A stretch of DNA of 64,000 bases from Nemertoderma westbladi (lineage: Eukaryota > Xenacoelomorpha > Nemertodermatida > Nemertodermatidae). The stretch spans positions 34,030-98,029 of the forward strand of contig JAUCBJ010008787.1 in assembly GCA_032718475.1 (NCBI GenBank), read 5' to 3'. Shown here in pieces: positions 57,213 through 64,000 of this stretch (the stretch's first letter is position 1; every line of letters begins with the position of its first letter). The translations under genes and the position numbers were made by a program. The notes under the pieces were generated by a model. The model was given only the letters and a program-made list of their open reading frames with translations. It did not search any database and was not told the origin of the DNA.

Positions 57213-57402
57213 AATCTTAATACAAACTTTTTTTTAATATGTTCCAGAATAAAAAATATTTGTTCTAGAACATGATTTTTTATAAACAAATAGCTAATAA
57301 GTTTGAGTGAGAACATATCAAAAAAAGAAATTATCAAAAACTAGCTAGTACAAAAAATTTGGTGGGGGGTGTACGCATACTGGACCCAGTACCCAGAACA
57401 AC

Positions 57403-58150
57403 AACAGTTTAGAACAACTAACAGTCAACAACAACAAGACCGACAAGGAAGAACTAATAGTAGTATATGAACAACTAATAGTAGTACAGTAGTAACTAAT
57501 AGTAGTATAAAAATTAACATTTTAGGCCATATTATAGAACCAATAATTCATCAGTCTGGGCGGGAGGGTGCCCTGAAGATAATAGCTAAAAACTCCGTAA
57601 AAGTTCTGCCCGTCTCCCCATTTTAATTTTATACCAAAATGTACAGGTTTGCTAGCTGTTACCTTTTAGTGTCTTGTAATATTTTTGTTCTAGAACAATT
57701 TTTGTTGTTCTAGAATACATTTTTTATTTTTTATACTACAGTAGCTAGTTTTTTCAAGAAAACACGTATTTAATAATCAACAGGGTTGGTTGCTTTTATT
57801 TATTTTATTATCTCCATGAATGGATTTCTTCCCTGTAATACCGCCGCCCCCTGTATACAGTATACCGTTACGCCATGTAATACCGGTATTTGGTTTTCTT
57901 TTATTCTTTTCAATTTCAGTTATTGTTTAGTGACAGTTTTTTTAATTTGCAAGTAACAAAATAGGGTATTCTAGAATGTCATGTTTCATTAGATACTTCA
58001 TCTTTTATTTTTTGAAAGAAATAAAAGTGCGCTTAAAAATAGCTAGTATTATTTTTTTTAAAACACTAGCTAGACAAAAAATACTAGCTACCATAAAAAA
58101 TAAATATATTTTTTTGCCGCGGGATATGTTCTAGAACATTTTAATATATG
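57403..58150. other. Satellite remnant, then AT-rich DNA
   Basis: Degenerate ACAACAAC and AACTAATAGTAGTA repeats to about 57515, then AT-rich DNA with several TTCTAGAA palindromes (57690, 57708, 57967, 58128). No gene. Confidence 0.5.
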
Positions 58151-58158
58151 TAAAAAAC

Positions 58159-58792
58159 GGTACTTCTGCAGTATACCCCCACACCCCGCCATTTTTTGAC
58201 TAGTCATGATATCCCTTCCATTTTATGTGTATATTGTTTCCCAACATGTGTTCTTTAAATTTATTTTTAAAAAACGTGTTCTCGAATAATATTCGAAATA
58301 TATTTAAGACCAGGACCGTTTGTCCTCGTCTTAAAATTATAAAAGAAAATATACATTTTTATTATACTCATTCAGAACACTATCGTTGCTTATCGTGTTT
58401 AATAATAGTATTTTCTTGATCTTTTCCAGAGCATCCCAAAAAATGTTAATAAATAATATTATAAATTATATATGTATTATATACATATACTATACTATAT
58501 TCATATACTATGAATATATACTGTGTTCTAGAAGTCCTTGGATGAACATAACGGGCATCACTATGTTATGGGTACCTAATTTTTGATCAATTTGTTGACC
58601 ATGTTAATGGCTATTGTCATTAGGTCTTTTCTTTTAGAACGTAAATTTCACCTTCTGGGAGAAGGTAGCTATTATATTTTATTATGGTAGCTAGTGGTCT
58701 TAAAATTATAAAAGAAAATTTACTTAAAATTACTTAGTAAAGGAACGTGATAAAACATATATCAAGGTGTGGGGGTATACTGCAGAAGTACC
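58159..58792. mobile_element. 634-bp Merlin-like MITE
   Basis: The 8-bp duplication TAAAAAAC flanks it (58151-58158, 58793-58800). TIRs of 27 bp begin GGTACTTCTGCAGTATACCC and are mirrored exactly at the right end. The GGTACTTCT..CAGTAT start is shared with the Merlin element at 55559. No transposase. Confidence 0.87.
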
Positions 58793-58800
58793 TAAAAAAC

Positions 58801-59186
58801 TGCTTAAAAATAGCTAGTAAAACAATCTGAATATGGGGCGGACGGGCGGAACTGTTGCCGAGATGGTATTAACATCTATGGTACTGTATGTATGGTGGTT
58901 GGTTATTTAGAATTTTTTATTATTTATCAATGAGTGACTAAGTTATTAGCGTCCGCAAAATATTAAATTACCGACAAAGTCAACCAGGACGGTTCCCTAG
59001 TAGCCTATACGTTACGGCTTACTAGTTCTTAGTCGTGACCCAGAAGTGGTTAACAAAATGTTACTCACAATGAGGGGACCTATATAATGACCCTCAACCA
59101 GGTGCTCCAACAATTGTTGCTCGAGTGATGTCAGACTAACTAAAGTAATTGTTCGTTTTATTGATTAAGGCTCAATACGAATGATG
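58801..59186. other. Intergenic DNA
   Basis: No gene or strong repeat seen. Confidence 0.4.
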
Positions 59187-59192
59187 TGCGCT

Positions 59193-60460
59193 CTGTGGGG
59201 CGAGCCACGAAGTTGGCGGAGCCTTAGCGAATTGACACTGTTAGGGGGTGGGTCAATTTATGCAAATAGTTGTCGTCGTCGTCGTCGTCGTCGTTGTCGT
59301 CGTCGTCGTCGTCGTCGTTGTCGTCGTCGTTACGATTTTGACATGCTAATAACTTTGTCGGATTTAAAGCTGCCAAGTTGAAAATTTGTAGGTATCAATA
59401 TGAGCAAAAGTTGAGATTTTTGAGAGACTTTCAGACACCATCAGTGCAATGGTCTCCCGCTAGAGGGCCACATGTCTAAACATTAAATGGCCACCCATTT
59501 CTTTGCTTTTAATCCGTTTAAGCTGAAACTTGGGAAGTATGTACTAGACCATTAGCTGTAAATTTCAAAGGAGGCTAATCTGTCTGCAGTTCTCCAGTCT
59601 GCCGCTAGAGGGCGAAATGTCCCGAATGTGAAATTATTCTTCCATTTAGTTGTTTATGATCTGATTACGCTGAAACTTGTCATATATGTACTAGATGACA
59701 TCCTGAGTCTTTGTGCGGATTGTAATCGGTCCGAAGTTTTCCAGTCTCCCGCTAGAGGGCCACATGTCTAAACATTAAATGGCCACCCATTTCTTTGCTT
59801 TTAATCCGTTTAAGCTGAAACTTGGGAAGTATGTACTAGACCATTAGCTGTAAATTTCAAAGGAGGCTAATCTGTCTGCAGTTCTCCAGTCTGCCGCTAG
59901 AGGGCGAAATGTCCCGAATGTGAAATTATTCTTCCATTTAGTTGTTTATGATCTGATTACGCTGAAACTTGTCATATATGTACTAGAAGACATCCTAAGT
60001 CTTTGTGTGGACAGTAATCGGTCCGGAGTTTTCGAGTCTGCCGCTAGAGGGCGAAATGTAGGAAAGTGATAACCTTCGCGAATTCCTTGATCTTAATCTA
60101 TTTAAGCTGAATTTTGGAATATACAGTACCGGTATGTACTAGACCACATGCCTCGTCTTTGTGAGGAAGGTGATCGATCCGTAGTTCTTTAATATGCCGC
60201 TAGAGGGCTAAATGTATGAAAGTGAAAACCTTCCAACATTTCGTTATTTATGATCCGTCAATCGGAAACTTGGTAGATATGTAATAGACCATAGGCTGTG
60301 GCTTTGTAGGGAAACTAATCCTTCCTTCTTCAGTTACCCAGTCTCCCGCTAGAGGGTTAACGTTTTCCGGGAAAATCTTCTCCTATGTTTTTATAATCCT
60401 TTCGAGTTGATACTTAGCATTAACTCATTTCACGTGCTGCGCGAAGGCCCCACTTCGTGT
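59193..60460. mobile_element. MITE-like element with seven CTCF-like monomers
   Basis: The left end GTGGGGCGAGCCACGAAGT (about 59197) is the same terminus as at 4680. The right end near 60437-60460 (CACGTGCTGCGCGAAGGCCC) resembles the other terminus type seen at about 817-832. Between them are seven monomers with the core CCGCTAGAGGGCG, at GCTAG positions 59459, 59604, 59751, 59896, 60043, 60199 and 60348. Monomers 1-2 and 3-4 form a 292-bp duplicate. Confidence 0.75.
59271..59331. repeat. GTC trinucleotide microsatellite
   Basis: About 20 GTC units with a few GTT interruptions. The arginine-rich frame across it is an artefact. Confidence 0.92.
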
Positions 60461-61450
60461 TTAGCTACTGTATGCAATGTATATTTTGGCTAATGTTACT
60501 ATAGCATCAAGTTTTCCATAATATAATGAATAATTTAATACACAATACTTTTGTTACATTATGTCAATGACTTCTAGAACACAGTGTTTATTCGAAACAA
60601 TATAAGACGAATACTATGAATGGCCTGTGACCCCACTTTTTGATGAAAAAAACTAACTAGGTAGTCTATGTAGATAGAGTCTAACTAAACTGAAAAAAAC
60701 TAACTAGATAGAACGATCTATTGCGATGTTCCAGAATGTTATTTGACAGTTGCCATGGTTACCATTTTGGAGAAAAAAGGCGTTTTAAGAATGTTAGTTT
60801 TGAAAATTTATGTACAATAAAATTGCTGGATGGTCCGGCTGCCACTGGAGAGCCAAAGGCTCGACAGAGTCTTATGAGGAATAAATAATGCAGCCTTTTT
60901 AATGGAACTTAGCAAACCAACATAAACACCAAAGTAAAACCTCATAAGATAGCATTATATCGAACCCCTTGTCAAGTAGGCACTTTGCTTTGATCTTTTT
61001 TAGGTCGATTTTTAAAGGATTTTTCCAGGAGAATGGCGAAAGCTAGAACGATTCTGTTTGCGCGATCTTATAGATGTCCCGAGCGCGCACAGCAGAGAAA
61101 TTTTTGGCAAAAATCTGTTAATTAATTAATTAGTAATTAGCGATTAAAGATTTCTAATTGATTTTTCTCGAAAAGTATTTGGTTTTTCACCTAGCAACGG
61201 TGTTTTTTTTTGTTCATCTCGGTAAGATCTAAAAAAAGTTCAGTCATCGCTATGGCCCTCCCATTACTGTTAATTAGTACTAATTAGCCGAAAACTAATT
61301 AGCGTCGTAACTCGAAAACACTAAGAGCTATGAAAAAACGTAACATCACAAAGTTGTTCGGAATTTTATTCTACACAAAAAAGTCTCTGGCGCCGATGCC
61401 GTATCTCCTACCGTTAATTAGTAATTAACTAATTACTTAATTACCTAATT
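60461..61450. other. AT-rich DNA with many TAATTA words
   Basis: No gene. TAATTA/TTAATTAA words are dense between about 61118 and 61450. Confidence 0.45.
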
Positions 61451-61476
61451 GGCGGGGGGGCTTTGTCCCCCCCGCC
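61451..61476. repeat. GC hairpin
   Basis: GGCGGGGGGG and CCCCCCCGCC are inverted repeats separated by about 6 bases, in AT-rich surroundings. Confidence 0.75.
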
Positions 61477-62264
61477 CCCAAATCCTTATTCACAAGGTGT
61501 ATCAAAGCGGTTTACTATTTTACAAATGATAATTATTCTAAAATCTTTTGAATCGAACTAATTAACGATTTTACTAATTAGTAAAGTTTCCCAAATTAAT
61601 TAATAATTTATCCAATCCGGCTGCAATTATTAATAAGCTGATTGATCAGCCTGGTTCAGCAAAAGTCAGCAGTTGTAGTATGCTCCAAAAACTGTGTTCA
61701 TACTACTGACCTATGCCGGTCTGCCGCTAGCTACTACCTAGCTCTGTGTGTATGTAGCTAATCATAGTCTGCAGTGCCGGTGTTCTCTGGGTCTGCTATC
61801 GGTACTGTCAGTCCGAGCTGTATGCACTGCTTGCCTAGAACAACCACATCCGGTACAGCCAGACAGCAGTACTGCGCCGCGGTACCGGGTACCTTTTGTC
61901 TGTTCTTAAGACATGTACAGATGTAAGGGGACGCTTTAGGCTTTCTGGCAGTTATTTAAAACGTTGTAGGCAGATGCCCAAGGTTGGCAATAATGTTCCC
62001 CATGTTCGGGCGCACTCTGAATGCCTAAATTACGGTTGTTTGGTGCAGTTAAAAGTTTCCCAACTTGTAGGCCTATGTAATTGCGTTATTTCAATACCTC
62101 ACCCAGGGCTATCTGACGGAATGGATTTTGACCATCAAGGTGGGTAGAGGCCATTGATGGGTATCTGATGCATGCAACAGAAAATTTCATCAGACCGAAA
62201 TCATGCAGTCAGGACATGATCATTACTGACCGTGTACCGGTAGGTGTCCTGCCTATAGGCAATA
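61477..62264. other. Intergenic DNA
   Basis: No gene supported. The open frame 61896-62147 lacks an ATG at its start and any recognisable motif. Confidence 0.4.
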
Positions 62265-62267
62265 ACA

Positions 62268-62545
62268 TTTTTTGATATAATATTATGTGAATATGTTTTG
62301 GCCGGTAATCTGAAGCTGCAGTCTGGGTCTCAGGTCGAGACAAGACCGTGGTCACCATATCTGGCACCTGATTGGCTCTTACTTTCAAACGTCGAAAATG
62401 TGCCCAGGCCTTGATATTTTACGGTACAATTTTATGCGAAAATGTTTTGGACGGTACTCTGAAGCTCCAGTTTGGGTCCCAGGTCGCGACCATACTGTGG
62501 TCACCAGATACGGCCTCTGATTGGCTGATTCTTTGAACGTTAATA
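62268..62545. repeat. Two degenerate direct repeats of about 150 bp
   Basis: Copies start near 62268 and 62415. Shared words include ATGTTTTGG.CGGTA, TCTGAAGCT, CAGTCTGGGTC/CAGTTTGGGTC and GTGGTCACCA, ending in TGATTGGCT (a CCAAT-type word) at about 62370 and 62518. Confidence 0.7.
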
Positions 62546-62599
62546 ACTCGAGTTTTATTCACGGATGATGCCCCGACAGCCCGACTCACTGATGATGTT

Positions 62600-63115
62600 T
62601 CATAGCTGTGACGATGAGTTTAACTGGTGCATCGACTCTGCATACGAATTATCGAGCATGGCAATGAGTTTAACCACTGCGTCAACTCAGCGTACGAATT
62701 ATCCTCTGTGTCAATGAGTTTAAGCGCTGCATTGACGCTGCGTACGAATTATCCTCTGTGGAAATTAGTTTAACCGCTGCGTTGATGCCGTGTACAAATT
62801 ATCCTCCGTGTAAATGAGTTTAACCACTGCGACGACACCGCGTACAAACTATCCTCCGCGACAATGAGTTTAACCGCTGAGACGACGCCGCGTTTGAATT
62901 ATTGATCGTGGCAATGAGTTTAACCACTGCGACGACGCCGCATACGAATTATTGATCGTGGAAATGAGTTTAACCGCTGCGACGACGCCGCGTACTAATT
63001 ATTGATCGTGGAAATGAGTTTAACCACTGCATCGACTACACGACACGAACAAATTATTGATCGTGGAAATGAGTTTAACCACTGCATCGACTACACGACA
63101 CGTACAAATTATTGA
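62600..63115. repeat. About 51-bp tandem array, ten units
   Basis: AATGAGTTTAACC recurs near 62613, 62663, 62713, 62764, 62815, 62866, 62914, 62963, 63014 and 63071. Units contain GACGACGCCGCGTAC and AATTATTGATCGTGG and are CpG-rich compared with the surroundings. Confidence 0.88.
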
Positions 63116-63640
63116 CTGCGCCTACGAATTTTATTGCTGAGACAACTTTACGAATGAAATATTATCCTCGGCCACTAATGCAATAAATTAATATATAGTA
63201 ATAATTTTTGCAATTTACGTAATTTACGTTTTGTAATTTTCAACAAATTTAAATTAAATTTATAGTACTGTAATGTTTTTGTTTTGTAATAATTTATTGT
63301 AATAAATGCCAATTAATCTCAATTTACTTCTTAGTTCAACCTCTTACCTAGATATAACTACTAAAGTTAAATAAGAAACACAATTATGTGCTTATCAACC
63401 CCGCGGGATATATGTATTGGTTTTTTTTATTGGTATTATTGGTATTGTTTATACAAATATTTTTTGGTAATTTTTTATTGCCGGTATAAATATAATTGTT
63501 CATTTAATTTTGTGTGTAAACGCTACGCCGACAACCACTGCTAACAATGGGAAGTATGAAAATGTATCCTGAGTTCGCGACTCTTGTTTATTGTTTTGGT
63601 TAGAATAACCTTCCACTGTAACCCGATCCGATTAATTTGT
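63116..63640. other. AT-rich DNA
   Basis: No gene. The inverted word CGCCGACAACCA (63530) foreshadows the GGTTGTCGGCG repeats downstream. Confidence 0.4.
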
Positions 63641-63644
63641 TTTA

Positions 63645-63786
63645 ACAATGGTTGTCGGCGTTGGTTGTCGGTTGTCGGCGTTTTTACACCCTTTAATTTT
63701 GCAGTTGTGTATTAACAATGGTTGTCGGCGTTGGTTGTCAATTGTCGGCGCTTTTACACCCTTTAATTTTGCAGTTGTGTATATTA
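63645..63786. repeat. 70-bp tandem duplication
   Basis: Two near-identical copies containing AACAATGGTTGTCGGCGTTG and CACCCTTTAATTTTGCAGTT. A flanking segment GTTTATTGTTTTGGTTA also occurs twice (about 63586 and 63919). Confidence 0.85.
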
Positions 63787-64000
63787 CAACAGGGCAATAT
63801 CCATTCATTTTAATTTTTTTGTTATAAAACAGTTTTAATTAATGCAAAGTAGCAAATGCCACGCTGTTATCCAACAACCACAGCTGAATTTGAAACTGAC
63901 ACCTGTGCTAATGACTCTCGTTTATTGTTTTGGTTAAAATGACCTTCCGCTGTAACCTGTTCATTTACACTCATTTATAATTACCATTAATTAGTGCTAA

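Larger units (their letters stand above)
55559..57393. mobile_element. Merlin DNA transposon inserted in the satellite
   Basis: The 9-bp duplication CAGAACAAC flanks it (55550-55558 and 57394-57402). The TIRs begin GGTAC and share CCAGTATGCGTACACCCCCC, ACCAAATTTTTTGTACTAGC and TAGTTTTTGATAATTTC. Merlin elements have GG-starting TIRs, 8-9 bp duplications and an IS1016/ISXO2-type transposase; a transposase remnant is present at 55958-56182. The satellite resumes briefly after 57394. Confidence 0.88.

Noticed and set aside
59181-59381. Arginine-rich plus-strand frame
   Set aside because: Produced by the GTC microsatellite.
61896-62147. 83-codon plus-strand frame
   Set aside because: Does not begin with ATG at that position and shows no motif or splice context.

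Overview
This window is animal nuclear DNA from an invertebrate. It is AT-rich, has introns, and is dominated by nested mobile elements of metazoan families: apurinic-endonuclease LINEs, a BEL/Pao-like LTR element, hAT, Merlin, MITEs and tRNA-derived SINEs. I cannot name the species. A non-vertebrate, probably marine, animal fits the HIRA and ADAM17-like genes and the mix of elements.

There are two recognisable host genes. HIRA, the histone H3.3 chaperone, lies on + at 11836-16061 in three exons. Its last exon is a single GC-rich 2.2-kb block. An ADAM17/10-like transmembrane metalloprotease lies on - at 44651-40966 in two exons, with no visible prodomain. Two further candidate exons sit at 39645-39726 (-) and 40625-40819 (+).

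Layout. 1-7.8 kb: LINE A (-) with an L1-like ORF1 and a broken ORF2, interrupted by a 601-bp MITE and by a 2.3-kb element. 8.2-10.7 kb: CR1-like LINE B (+) with a CATTA-rich tail. 10.8-11.6 kb: two 294-bp tRNA-derived units, each carrying a hammerhead ribozyme motif. 11.8-16.1 kb: HIRA, with a third hammerhead in intron 2. 16.4-18.5 kb: hAT-like element (8-bp TSD) with an RT fragment inside. 18.7-19.4 kb: foldback element ending in poly-C/poly-G. 20-22 kb: a 22-bp array and a decayed zinc-finger/acidic ORF. 21.9-33.9 kb: LINE C (-), split by a MITE and by a young 9.2-kb LTR element whose LTRs differ at about two places and whose TSD is ACCAG. 33.9-38.4 kb: a large inverted-repeat element with terminal palindromes, hexamer arrays and an intact zinc-finger/acidic ORF. 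38.4-39.6 kb: a TIR element holding LINE pieces. 39.6-44.7 kb: ADAM region. 45.2-55.6 kb: a 10.3-kb array of a 49-bp repeat with higher-order structure. 55.6-58.8 kb: a Merlin element and a Merlin-like MITE. 59.2-60.5 kb: an element with seven CTCF-like motifs about 147 bp apart. 60.5-64 kb: AT-rich DNA with short tandem repeats.

The signals I rate highest are the hammerhead ribozymes fused to tRNA-like Pol III promoter modules, the inverted-repeat element encoding an unknown C2H2/acidic protein, the unexplained 3' ORF of the LTR element, and the nucleosome-length spacing of CTCF-like motifs.
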